A stretch of DNA of 64,000 bases. Origin: an uncultured Oscillospiraceae bacterium (lineage in GTDB: Bacteria; Bacillota; Clostridia; Oscillospirales; Ruminococcaceae). The DNA is taken from NCBI GenBank assembly GCA_934481445.1, contig CAKSPC010000005.1:3024-67023 (forward strand). Direction: 5' to 3'. Below the pieces are notes generated by a model. It ran no database searches, was not told the DNA's origin, and saw only the letters and a list, made by a program, of their open reading frames with translations. Positions 8,640 through 19,700 of this stretch are shown here, one piece after another. How positions within the stretch are numbered: the first letter of the stretch is position 1; each line of letters starts with the position of its first letter. The position numbers and the translations under genes were made by a program.

Positions 8640-9761
8640 ATGAGATTATTTCATACAGGCGACCTTCACATCGGAAAGCGCCCGGGAAACCGCAGCCTTG
8701 CCGACGACATCCGCGAGGTAATGCTCGGGCAGGTGCTCGGCACGGCATTCGAAAAATACCGCCCGGATGGGCTGATAATTGCGGGGGATATATACGACCG
8801 CAGCGCGCCCTCCGCCGAGGCTGTGGCGGTTTTCGATGAGATAATTTCCCGCGCGGTGGAGCTTTCCCTGCCGCTTTACATAATCAGCGGAAACCACGAC
8901 AGCGACCGCCGCATTTCCTACGGCAGGGAAATTTTTCTGCGGGGCGGCGTGCATATCTCACGCCCGTTCACCGCGGACAGCGGGATATACACCGCGCAGT
9001 GCGGCGGCGTGGATATCGCGCTTATGCCATATGTTTCGAAGGAGCAGGTGAAAAGCTGCTTCCCCGATGAAAGCATAGAAACCGCCACGGACGCCGTGCG
9101 CACGGTGCTGGCGCATTCGGGGCTACCGCGAGGGGGACGCCCCTGCGTCCTGGCGGCGCACCTTGCGGTGGGTAATTTCGGCGCGGACGCGGTGGGCACT
9201 CTCGACCTCGTCGACCCGTCGGTTTTCGAGGGGTTTGCGTATACGGCGCTGGGGCATTTCCACACCCCGCGCAATGCTGCTGAGAATGTCCGCTACTGCG
9301 GCTCGCCGCTGTGCTACTCGCAGAGCGAGGCACAGCGCGGCGCTCAGAAATACCTTGACATTATTGATATCGCGGAGGATGGCGCGGTTTCCGTGGAGCA
9401 TTTCCCGCTGAAGCCGCTGCACGAGGTGCGGCTGATAACCGACAGCCTTGAAAATATCCTTTCGGATAAACACCCCGCTTCGGAGGATTATGTTTACGTC
9501 ACCATTACCGAAAACGACAGCTTCGGCAGCAACGCGGAGCGCATCGGTCGGAAATTCCCGAACTACGTTTCGATAAGCTATAAACTCGCGGGGGCGCAGG
9601 CGGAGGGAGATATCCCCACGGCAGAGAGCACGGAGCTTTCTTTCGGGGAACTGCTTTCGGGATTTTATAAGGAGATGTGCGGCAGGGAAATCGGCGCGGA
9701 ATTGCTGAAAACAGCGGAGGATATCTTTGAAGAATGCCGCCGCGGGGAGGATACGGAATGA
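8640..9761 (+). CDS. sbcD: SbcD, nuclease subunit of the SbcCD complex
   Basis: 373 residues with the Mre11-type phosphoesterase motifs in order: GDLHIG, AGDIYDR, SGNHDS, and GHFHTP. SbcD is the metal-dependent nuclease that, with the SbcC ATPase, opens and degrades hairpin and protein-blocked DNA ends. The start has AAGGAG about six bases upstream. The stop overlaps the sbcC start (ATGA), as is usual for this pair. Confidence 0.95.
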   Translation: MRLFHTGDLHIGKRPGNRSLADDIREVMLGQVLGTAFEKYRPDGLIIAGDIYDRSAPSAEAVAVFDEIISRAVELSLPLYIISGNHDSDRRISYGREIFLRGGVHISRPFTADSGIYTAQCGGVDIALMPYVSKEQVKSCFPDESIETATDAVRTVLAHSGLPRGGRPCVLAAHLAVGNFGADAVGTLDLVDPSVFEGFAYTALGHFHTPRNAAENVRYCGSPLCYSQSEAQRGAQKYLDIIDIAEDGAVSVEHFPLKPLHEVRLITDSLENILSDKHPASEDYVYVTITENDSFGSNAERIGRKFPNYVSISYKLAGAQAEGDIPTAESTELSFGELLSGFYKEMCGREIGAELLKTAEDIFEECRRGEDTE

Positions 9762-12700
9762 TACTGAAAAAACTCACGCTCAAAGGATTTTCCCCCTATC
9801 GCACGGAGCAGTCGGTGGATCTGACCCGCTACCTCGGTAGGACATTCCTCATTACCGGCGACACAGGCGCGGGAAAGACCTCGATATTCGACGGGATAAT
9901 CTACGCGCTCTACGGCAAGGCCAGCGGAGCGCTCCGCAGCGAAAGCACCCTGCGAAATCAGGAGCTTTCCAAAAAGGAGGAAAGCTTCGCGGAGCTTTCT
10001 TTCAGCGTAAACGGAACTGACTATCTCGTCCACAGGGCGGTAAGGGCGGACGGAAAAGCCGCCAAAAAGGACGACTGCCGCCTTACATGGGAGGACAAGT
10101 ACGTCGAGGGAAAGACCGCTGTAACGGACGAAATAACGCGGCTGCTGGGGTTCGACGCGGACGCATTCTGCCGCATATCCATGCTGGCGCAGGGGGAGTT
10201 TTCGGAGTTTCTCAACATGAAGAGCGGCGACCGCGAAAAGGTGCTGCGGCGCGTTTTCGGGACGTATCTCTACGAGCAGTTCGAAAATAAACTGAAAGAG
10301 CGCGCCGACGCGGGCAGGACCGCCCGCACCGAAGCCGAAGCGAAATACCGCGCGGTTTCGGCGGGAATGCGCCGTTATCTCCCCGACGGGGATGACGGGT
10401 TGTTTGAAGACCTTTCCCGCTGCGGGGAGTTATGCAGTGCGGTTTCGAAGCTTGGGGAGAGCACCTCGGAGGAACTGGCGCAGGCGGAAAAGCGGGAGCA
10501 GGAGCTGCGAGTATCCTCCGCCGAGGCGTCTTCAGCGGAAGCTGCGGGCAGGGCGCTGAACGGCCGCTTCGACGCGCTGGACAAGGCGCGGGCGGAACTC
10601 GACGCCCTGCGCAGTCTTGGCACGGGCAACGAAGCTAAGAAGCTTCGCCTTGCGATGAGAGAAAAGGCGGAGCGGGTCAAGCCGTATTCCGACAGAGCTA
10701 ATGACCGCGCGAAAATGCTCGCGGAAAAGCGAGGGGAACTTTCCACCGCCGAAAAGGCAGCGCAGTCCGCCGCAGTTTCCCTCGAAAAAGCCCGCGCCGA
10801 AGCCGCGAAGATATCCGAAATGCAGTCCGAGCGCGACCAGCTGATCTCGCAGAAGCCCGCGCTGGATATGCTGGCGGGGGCGTTTTCGCGGCGGGAGGAG
10901 CTTTCCGCGCAGCTTAAACTGCACGAAAAATCCGCCGCAAAGGCGGAGAAAACGCTGAAGCAGACCGAGGAGCAGCTTAAAGCCGCCGCCGAGGAGGAAA
11001 CATCCCTATCAGAGCGGCGTAAAACCGCAGAGGAAACCGCGGCGAAATCTCCGCTGTACAAAAAGGAACTGGACGAATACAAGCGCGCTGACGGCGACTG
11101 CGCGGCGCTGATAAAATCGCTGAAAGCCCTTGCGGGGGCAAATTCCGAGCTGACGGAGCGCGGCAGGGAATACGAAAGCGCCGCGGCGCTCTCGGACGAA
11201 AAGGAACTTGCATTCAACACGGCGCAGGGGCGTTTCTATGCGAATGCCGCATGGCGGCTGGCGCAGCGGCTCGGAAAGGGCGAAGCCTGCCCCGTCTGCG
11301 GCTCAACGGAGCACCCCGCCCCCGCGCACTCAATTGAGAATGCCCCCACGGAGGACGAGATAAACGCGCTCAAGGATGAATCCGACCGCCTGCGGGAGCT
11401 TCGCGGGGAAGCGGACAAGCACCTCGCAAAGGCGCAGGAGCGGCTTAATGCCGCGGAGAATTCCGCTGCGGAAATGTACAAGCGCGTTTTCGGGGTCGAG
11501 CCCGAAACGGAAGCGCTGTATTCAGCGGAAAGCGCCGCAGCGGAAAAGCGCGCGGAAATAAAGGCGGGGATAAAGCTTGCCGAAAAGGCTCTTTCCGAAG
11601 CGGAAGCGGCGGCGGAGCTTTCCGAAAAAACGGCTCGGGAGCTTGCGGATATCTCTGAAAAAACAAAGGAATACGCCGAGCGGCGCGCTGCCGCGGAAGC
11701 GGAAATATCCCGCGCAAGGGAGAACATAGCGGCGGTTTCCGCGCAGCTTGAGGATTGCGCGGGTAGGATATCCGAGAACACCTCCGCGCTGAAAATGCCC
11801 GACGGTGAGGGCGTCCCCGAGGATAAATCCGCGGCGGAAAAGCTTTCCGAAAAATGGAGCTGCCGCGTCGCGGGGATCGAAGCGGCGGTGCCAGCCCTTG
11901 AGCAGGGGCTGAAGCAGGCGGAAAGCGCTTCTGCGGAAGCGTCGGGGGCGCTCGGAAAATCCCGCGAGAACGCCGAGTCTGCGGCGGAAGCTTCCGCGGC
12001 GGCGGAGCGGGAGTTCATCCGCGCGGCGGAGGAGAACGGATTTTCCGATACAGCGGCGGCGGAGCGCGCATTGATGACCGAGGAGGAATACGCGCGGCTC
12101 ACCGACGAAGTGAACGGCTATGCGGAGCGGCTCGCGGCGGCGGAGAAGCTGCTGTCGACGATAACCGAGGAGCTTTCGGGGAAGCAGCGCGCGGACATCG
12201 CCGCGCTTTCCGAGCGCAGCGGGGAATTGTCCCGCAGGCTGTCCGAGGTCACGCGTTCGGCGGGAAGCCTTACGGAACTCGGCGCGGCGCTGGCGGCGGG
12301 CGGAAAGCAGCTGGCGGCGGCGCGGACGGAATACGACAATGTCTGCGGGAAATACGCCGGGCTGGGCGAATTGGCGGCGCTGGTTTCGGGCAAGGGAACC
12401 GGCGCGGCGGCGAAACTCAGCCTTGAACGGTATGTTCAGGGACAGTTTTTCGACGAGGTGCTGAAGCGTGCGAACGTAAGGCTTAACGGGCTGAGCGGCG
12501 GGCGGTACAGCTTTGTCCGCCGCATAAGCAACGCCAAGGCGAGCCAGACGTCGGGGCTGGATATCGACGTTGCGGATCTCAACGCGGGTCCCGACACTGT
12601 GCGCAGCGTTTCCACGCTGTCCGGCGGCGAGAGCTTTCTCGCTTCGTTCGCGCTGGCGATAGGGCTGTCGGATTACACGATGGAGGTAAACGGTGGCAGG

Positions 12701-12907
12701 GCGACGGATGTCCTGTTCGTGGACGAGGGCTTCAGCGCGCTGGACGAAAACACTTTCGAGCAGGCAATGGAGGTCATCAACGGCATTTCATCCGAAAACA
12801 GGCTGGTGGGGATAGTGTCCCATGTCCGCGAGATACGCGAGCATTTCACCGAGGAGATCTATATCCGCAAGGGAAACGACGGCAGCAGGATAGAGCAGAA
12901 GCTGTAG
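9758..12907 (+). CDS. sbcC: SbcC, SMC-like ATPase subunit of SbcCD
   Basis: The ATG at 9758 overlaps the sbcD stop; 1049 residues. The N-terminal half-domain has Walker A GDTGAGKTS; the long Ala/Glu/Lys-rich coiled coil (about residues 180-870) is broken by the zinc hook CPVCG near residue 514. The C-terminal half has the ABC signature LSGGESFLASFALAIGL and Walker B VLFVDEGFSALDE. The protein drives ATP-dependent opening of DNA ends for SbcD. Size and order match the family. No other recombination gene is adjacent, though recJ lies further along. Confidence 0.96.
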   Translation: MILKKLTLKGFSPYRTEQSVDLTRYLGRTFLITGDTGAGKTSIFDGIIYALYGKASGALRSESTLRNQELSKKEESFAELSFSVNGTDYLVHRAVRADGKAAKKDDCRLTWEDKYVEGKTAVTDEITRLLGFDADAFCRISMLAQGEFSEFLNMKSGDREKVLRRVFGTYLYEQFENKLKERADAGRTARTEAEAKYRAVSAGMRRYLPDGDDGLFEDLSRCGELCSAVSKLGESTSEELAQAEKREQELRVSSAEASSAEAAGRALNGRFDALDKARAELDALRSLGTGNEAKKLRLAMREKAERVKPYSDRANDRAKMLAEKRGELSTAEKAAQSAAVSLEKARAEAAKISEMQSERDQLISQKPALDMLAGAFSRREELSAQLKLHEKSAAKAEKTLKQTEEQLKAAAEEETSLSERRKTAEETAAKSPLYKKELDEYKRADGDCAALIKSLKALAGANSELTERGREYESAAALSDEKELAFNTAQGRFYANAAWRLAQRLGKGEACPVCGSTEHPAPAHSIENAPTEDEINALKDESDRLRELRGEADKHLAKAQERLNAAENSAAEMYKRVFGVEPETEALYSAESAAAEKRAEIKAGIKLAEKALSEAEAAAELSEKTARELADISEKTKEYAERRAAAEAEISRARENIAAVSAQLEDCAGRISENTSALKMPDGEGVPEDKSAAEKLSEKWSCRVAGIEAAVPALEQGLKQAESASAEASGALGKSRENAESAAEASAAAEREFIRAAEENGFSDTAAAERALMTEEEYARLTDEVNGYAERLAAAEKLLSTITEELSGKQRADIAALSERSGELSRRLSEVTRSAGSLTELGAALAAGGKQLAAARTEYDNVCGKYAGLGELAALVSGKGTGAAAKLSLERYVQGQFFDEVLKRANVRLNGLSGGRYSFVRRISNAKASQTSGLDIDVADLNAGPDTVRSVSTLSGGESFLASFALAIGLSDYTMEVNGGRATDVLFVDEGFSALDENTFEQAMEVINGISSENRLVGIVSHVREIREHFTEEIYIRKGNDGSRIEQKL

Positions 12908-12999
12908 AAAATCATCGAATAAATGTGGAAATACACGAATGCGCAATAAAATTCACGCAGTTTTCACAAAACCTACGTTATTTTAACATATAAAGTGGT

Positions 13000-13136
13000 T
13001 ATAATTTATATTGTCGATGAGAGATAAACGAAAATCTCACCGATGCATTATTTTTGATACCGACCCTTTTCATATAATTACCAACCAAACCAGCATCATA
13101 CCCCTGTGAGAGATCACGGGGGTATGATGTTTTAAA
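13000..13136 (+). ncRNA. Candidate small RNA between sbcC and tRNA-Pro
   Basis: A TATAAT at 13000-13005 with a weak -35 (TTATTT, 16-base spacer) precedes a short stretch without a plausible reading frame. That stretch ends in a strong hairpin CATCATACCCC / GGGGTATGATG at 13094-13129 followed by TTTT. Another possible stem lies just after the start (GAGAT / ATCTC). The layout promoter-hairpin-terminator of about 125 bases suggests a small RNA, but the hairpin may simply terminate the sbcDC transcript. Class unknown. Confidence 0.35.
13094..13136 (+). terminator. Intrinsic terminator
   Basis: An 11-bp perfect stem CATCATACCCC / GGGGTATGATG followed by TTTTAAAA; about 190 bases after the sbcC stop. 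Confidence 0.7.
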
Positions 13137-13255
13137 AGGTACTGCTCCGCGCTGATTGGCGAATGCGCCCTCACGGGAGTGAATGCTCCGCCCGGGGCAG
13201 AAAACTCCGCTGCGCAGATTTCGGAAAAATTTTTCGGAAAAATTTAAAAATGGGG

Positions 13256-13284
13256 TTGACAAATCGAATTTGGTGTGATATAAT
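13256..13284 (+). promoter_or_regulatory. Promoter of tRNA-Pro
   Basis: TTGACA (13256-13261) and TATAAT (13279-13284) with a 17-base spacer; the mature tRNA begins 17 bases after the -10 box, so the 5' leader is very short. Confidence 0.85.
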
Positions 13285-13300
13285 ATAACACGTTGAACGA

Positions 13301-13377
13301 CTGGGTGTGGCGCAGATTGGTAGCGCGCTACCTTGGGGTGGTAGAGGCCGCAGGTTCAAATCCTGTCACTCAGACCA
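13301..13377 (+). tRNA. tRNA-Pro (anticodon GGG)
   Basis: A complete 77-base cloverleaf: acceptor CTGGGTG/CACTCAG, D-arm GCGC/GCGC, anticodon stem CTACC/GGTAG with loop TTGGGGT giving anticodon GGG, T-arm GCAGG-TTCAAAT-CCTGT, and an encoded 3' CCA. It would read CCC and CCU codons, both used in this GC-rich genome. It is a single tRNA with its own promoter and terminator. No duplicated 3' end that would mark an integration site was noticed nearby. Confidence 0.95.
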
Positions 13378-13381
13378 AACG

Positions 13382-13416
13382 ACCGCTTCTCGAAAGAGGA
13401 GCGGTTCTTTGTTTTT
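13382..13416 (+). terminator. Terminator of tRNA-Pro
   Basis: Ten-base stem ACCGCTTCTC / GAGGAGCGGT with a GAAA loop, followed by TCTTTGTTTTT. Confidence 0.9.
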
Positions 13417-13432
13417 ACGGTCAAATATTCCG

Positions 13433-13472
13433 AAAATCTCCCTTCCATTTTGGAGGGGAGATTTTTTTATTT
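13433..13472 (+). terminator. Second terminator-like hairpin
   Basis: AAAATCTCCC...GGGGAGATTTTTTT forms a strong hairpin with a run of seven T. It backs up the tRNA terminator and isolates the giant gene downstream. Confidence 0.7.
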
Positions 13473-13603
13473 TTATATGTAGAATTGCCCACGGCGGGTA
13501 ATCTTGTCCCGATTTTATTTCCGCCGCCGACCCGCGGCACGAGTCATTCCTGTGCTTTTCACGCAGAAAAGATACCATTTCGCGCAGATTGGCGGAAAAA
13601 CTA

Positions 13604-13632
13604 TTGACGGTGGTATATCTTAATATTATAAT
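13604..13632 (+). promoter_or_regulatory. Promoter of the giant dockerin gene
   Basis: TTGACG (13604) and TATAAT (13627) are 17 bases apart. The transcript has a leader of about 85 bases before the ATG at 13725. Confidence 0.75.
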
Positions 13633-13724
13633 GTAATATAATCCTTTTATTATATAATGGAATTATTTTGGGATCCATCATTCCACTGGGGATGGACTAT
13701 GGTGTAACAGCAGGAGGTATTTTG

Positions 13725-16700
13725 ATGACAAAAACGAAACTGCGGTCGATCGCCGCGGGATTTGCGGTGATAGTGTTGCTTGCGGCGCTGTTGGTCGTAA
13801 CATCCGTCGGAAAAACGGCGGGTGCCGAGGACGCATGGGACGGAGTTTCCACGGCTGAATTTGAAGGCTCGGGAACGCCGGAAGCCCCCTATGAGATAGC
13901 GAACGGAAAACAGTTTGCGCATTTCGTAGAATCAGTGAACGACGGCAACACATACGAGGGCGAATATATAGTGCTGTCGGGTGATATCAATCTCGGCGGC
14001 AAGGAACTGGCGCCGATCGGCAGCGAGAGCGTTCCGTTCAAGGGCAGCTTTGACGGCAGCGGGAATAGTATCAGAAATCTGAAAATAAGCACCGTGGGGG
14101 ATAATGTGGCGCTGTTCAGATACAACAGCGGCACCATCAGCAGACTTTTCCTTAAGAATGCACAGGTATCCGCTGCGGAAGGCATCGGCGGAATATGCGC
14201 TTACAACAGCGGAACAATAGAGTACTGCGGCATTGAGAGCGGAGAGCTTCATATAAATGACAACGGCGGCAATGTCGGCGGCATAGCTTTATTCAACTAT
14301 GGAACTGTAAACGCCTGCTTCAATAGCGCCGACATTGTGAATGGCGCAGGGCTCGCTGGCATCGTTTATTCAAATGAAGCTAATGGCGTCGTTGAAAACT
14401 GCTATAACCTCGGCGTTATCAAAGCCACAAGCGGCAACGCTTCCGGTATATGCGATTCCAACTATGGCGCTGTCAGAAGCTGCTTCAATTCGGGAGAATT
14501 GACAAAATCCAGCGATGTCATCAACTACGGCATTTGCGCCAATGCATATAATTTATCAACGACCGAGTACTGCTACAACAACAGCGATGTATTTCACAGT
14601 ACGCTGCTGATCGGCATTTTGGCTTTAGAAGGTTATAGTGATCCGTCCATTGACTACATCACGAACGCAGAGCTTTGCAGCGGTACGCTTCCCGAGGGGT
14701 TTGACGATACCGTATGGGAAGCCGGCTCGGAGGGCCTGGATAGTTCCGACGGAAAATTCGGCACTTTAACCCATACATACCCCAGCCTTAAAAACGTAGG
14801 CAAGGCTTATAGCTACGAATCTGCAGAGTTCAACTTCGGCACCGCCGACGCCCCCGACTGGCAGGAATACACCCTCATCACCACGGCGGAGGAATTTATC
14901 GCCATCGGAAACGATGAAACAAGCTGGGATAAGAATTATGTCCTCGGCGATGATATCAACCTTGCGGGCAAGGAATTTACGCCCATAGGCGTTATTAAAA
15001 ACTATTCCGATATTACATATTTCACAGGAAAGTTCAGCGGCAATGGATATTCCATAAAGAACGCAGAATTCAACGGCTCTGTTGATGGAAATGATGATTG
15101 TATCGGTTTGTTCGGCTGGAACAACGGTCTTATAACCGACCTTTATGTTGAAAATGCAAAGATTATCGGTTCCAGTATTGTCGGCGGCATATGTGCAAAA
15201 AACTGCAGTCCGGGAACGATCAGAAACTGCGCTTTCTCCGGAATAATGCAGGGAATGCAAGAGGTCGGTGGTATATGCGGTAATAATATTGGCATAATTG
15301 AAAACTGCTATAGTGTGGGCAATATAGTTTCAGAAAAAGATTCCGGCGGAATCTGTGGCTATAATAGTACTAGGGGTTCAATTAAAAACTGCTATAGTTT
15401 AGGCAAAGTCCCGGCGGGAATCAATAATGGCAGCATAGCAGGTCAAAACGATAAAGTTGGAAACATTAAGAACTGCTATTACAACAAGGATGTATGCAGC
15501 CTTGGCGCTATAGGCAGCTATGACGGGACGAGCAGCGATAACGACGCTAATTCTGTTTTCGGCCTGACCACATCGCAATTCACCAACGGCAATCTCCCGA
15601 CGGGCTTTGATGGTTCTGTCTGGACTGCGGGCAGTGTGGATGTGTCGGAGCCGAGCGGTAATTTCCGCACCGTTACCTACACCTACCCGAGCCTTAAAAA
15701 CGTAGGCAAGGCTTATAGCTACGAATCTGCAGAGTTCAACTTCGGCACCGCCGCCGCCCCCGACTGGCAGGAATACACCCTCATCACCATGGCGGAGGAA
15801 TTTATCGCCATCGGAAACGATGAAACAAGCTGGGATAAGAATTATGTCCTCGGCGATGATATCGACCTTGCGGGCAAGGAAATTACGCCCATAGGCGTTA
15901 TTAAAAACTATTCCGATATTACATATTTCACAGGAAAGTTCAGCGGCAGCGGGCATTCCATAAAGAATGTAGAATTCAACGGATCTGTTGATAATTATGA
16001 TGATAATTATATCGGTTTGTTTGGCTGGAACAACGGTCTTATTATCGATCTTTACGTTGAAAATGCAAAGATCATCGGTTCTAGTATTGTCGGAGGCATA
16101 TGTGCAAACAACTCCGATTCGGGAACGATCAGAAACTGCGCTTTCTCCGGAACATTGCAGGGATCTCATGATGTTGGCGGTATATGCGGTAATAATTTTG
16201 GCATAATTGAAAACTGTTATAGCGTGGGTGATATAGTTGCAGAAAGATATTCCGGCGGAATTTGCGGCTATAACGGCGTAAACGGTTCAATTAAAAACTG
16301 CTATAGTGTAGGCAAAGTCACGGCGGGAATCAATAATGGCAGCATAGCAGGTCAAAACGATAAAGTTGGAAACATTAAGAACTGCTATTACAACAAGGAT
16401 GTATGCAGCCTTGGCGCTATAGGCAGCTATGACGGGACGAGCAGCGATAACGACGCTAATTCTGTTTTCGGCCTGACCACATCGCAATTCACCAACGGCA
16501 ATCTCCCGACGGGCTTTGATGGTTCTGTCTGGACTGCGGGCAGTGTGGATGTGTCGGAGCCGAGCGGTAATTTCCGCACCGTTACCTACACCTACCCGAG
16601 CCTTATCGGCGTGGGCAAGGCGTATTCTGTTGATGTCAGCCAGTACAACTTCCGCGCGAACGGCTATGACGACTGGAGGGAATACACCCTCATCACCACG

Positions 16701-19700
16701 GCGGAGGAATTTGCCGCCATCGGAAACGACAACACAAAGTGGCGCGAGAGCTACGTCCTCGGCGCGGATATCGACATGAAGGGCGCGGAGCTCAACCCCA
16801 TCGGCACGGATGAAAATGATTACTTTATCGGCGGCTTCAGCGGCGAGGGTCACACCATCAGCAGCTTCAAGATAAACAAGCCCGATGGCGTAAACGTAGG
16901 CCTGTTCGGATACAGCTGCGGCAAGATAATGAACCTCTGCGCCGCAGGCGATGTAGTCGGAAAGGATAATGTTGGCGGCTTATGCGGCGACAGCGACGAC
17001 ATAGCGGGTATATATAACTGTGGTTTCGTCGGAACCGTCACCTCTGCGGGAGGATATCATGTCGGCGGCCTGTGCGGAAATAACGGAAACAGCACCATCA
17101 GCAACTGCTACAGCATAGGCAAGGTAAGCGGCGGCAGCGATGTCGGCGGATTGTGCGGCTACAGCGTCGGCATTATAGAGTATTGCTACAGCTCCTGCAC
17201 AGTCAGCGGCGAAAGCGATGTCGGCGGATTATGCGGCGAAGCATACAGTTATAACAATTGCTATTTCAATATTGATTTCTATCCTCATGTAAACAACGTC
17301 GGCGTGGGGATAACCACCGAAGATATTTGCACGGGAACTGTCCCATATGGATTTGACGAAAGTGTCTGGAATGCGGGAAGCTATTCTTATGAAGGCGAAA
17401 TGTACAACATAAAGCTCCGCACGGCAACATACGTCTACCCGAGCCTTAAAGGCATAGGCAGTGCGCATATCGCCGTAGAAACACAATATGATTACGGCTT
17501 CAACGGCGCCGAGGACTGGCGGAGATGCACCGTTATCAGCACGGCGGATGAATTTGTTGCCATCGGAAACGACAGCGACAGATGGGACGAAAACTTCGTT
17601 CTCGGCGCGAATATCGACCTTGCGGGCAGGACTGACGTAATGCCGATAGGCAATAGTCAGGGGATTTATTATAAAGGTATATTCAGCGGCGACGGTCATT
17701 CCGTAAGTAATGTTACTATGGAATTGAAGGACAGGACATTTGTTGGCATATTTGGTCATAACAGAGGCACGATAATGAACCTTTCCGCCAGCGGTACTAT
17801 CGATGGAACGTCGAAGGTCGGCGGTATATGCGGATACAATGGCGGCTACGGGCTGATTTACAACTGTTCGTTCAGCGGAAGCGTATCCGGTCAAATTTTC
17901 GAAGTGGGCGGCATATGCGGAGAGAATAGCAACATAGTAGAGAACTGCTATGCCATAGCGGATGTTGAGGCGCTGAAGAACGCAGGCGGAATATGCGGCA
18001 TAAGCGAATCGACGTTAGGTACTCCTGCTATAAACAACTGCTATTTCGTGGGCAAGGTGAATGCGCGGGCTAATGTGGACGCAATATGCGGCAGCAATAG
18101 CGGCGAGATCAGCAACTGCTATTACAATACCGATATCTGCAACGTAACAAGCGAAAAGGGCACGGGACTTACCACCATTCAGATGACGTCAGGCAACGCC
18201 CTTGCGACAATGAAATTCAATAATTTCATATGGCTGAAGAAAGAGACCGACAAGGAAAACGGCGTGGCATATTATCCTATGCTCAGCGAGGACAGTGTTC
18301 CGTCCGTTAAGTATTCCGCGGAGCTTGATTTCAAGAAAACCGGCGAGGAAGAACCGGTTTACGGCGGCGATATCGAGTTCAGCGTAAAGGCGCTGCTCAA
18401 ATTCGGCGAGGATGTTTCCATTGAGGACAATAACGGAATTTTCGAGATAAGGATCGGAAATGAACCTGTTGTGATCGACAGCTGGATATTGAACGGCAAG
18501 GCTGTATATACCGCGGACAGGGCGGGCGAAACGACATTCACGCTTGTTTATACAAGCAGCGATTCGGAATATTTCCCCGATGAGGTAACGGCGACGCTCC
18601 CCATTACCATTGGCAAAAAGGCGCTTACTGAGTATGATTTCACATTCACCGCCCCCGGTTATCTTACTTACAACGGCGCCCCGAAGAATGCCGAAGTAAC
18701 GGCGGACGCGAACTTAGACGGCGTAGGCGAGATAACCGTTGAATATTACGATGAAAGCGGCGCAAAGGTCGAAAGTGCCGTAAATGCAGGCAGCTACACC
18801 GTAAAGATATCCGTTGACGATGGCGCAAATTATCTCGGCGGCAAATTCGAAAAGAGCGAGTGGGCATTCACCGTTGAAAAGGCGAAGCTCGTTGAAAACG
18901 ACATTATGTTCACGCGCCCGACGGACTTAAACTACAGCGGCACGGCAAAGAATGCTTCTGTAACTTTCTGCACCTGGGTAAATGGCGCAGGTGATATCAC
19001 GCTGAAATATTACGACGGCAGCGGCAGGGAGGTCGAAGAAGCCGTTAATGCGGGCAGCTATACCGTCAAGGCGTTCGTCGGGGACGGCGAAAACTACCTC
19101 GGCGGCACATTCGGCGGCGATAACTGGGCGTTCACCATCGAAAAGGCGTATATCTCAGAGGATGACTTCACGCTTGAACTTCCCGAGGATCTCACTTTCG
19201 ACGGCAGCGCAAAGGACGTAAAGGTCACTCCGAACAAACCCGACCTCGGAAACTACACCGTAAAGTTCTTCTATGAGGATGGCACGGAGGTCAGCGAGAT
19301 AGTGAACGCGGGCAGATACTACGCTGTTATAACCGCCGACGGAAACGAAAATTATATCGGCGATGAGTTCACGGGTACAAACTTCACCGTGAAGTTTGCT
19401 AAATTTGAAATTATTACTTCTGATGAGAACTTTACATGGGCGCAGGGCGGCGAGCATATTCTCCCGCTTCCCGACAGCTTCCCCGGCGACTGCGGAATTA
19501 TATCCGATATTAGCGTTAATGAAAACGACATGGATGGTGTCCTCGTAAGCGTTGATTACGAAAACGGCGTGCTTACCTACAGCACAAGGCAGTCAGAAGA
19601 GGAATTTGTAGGTTCCGCGGATATACAGATAACGTTCCAGACGCAGAATTACGGTACGATAAGATGGAACGTGAACGTGCGTATCAACGAGAGGGGAAAT

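Noticed and set aside
13301-13377. tRNA-Pro as an integration site for the giant gene
   Set aside because: No repeat of the tRNA 3' end and no integrase were seen nearby.
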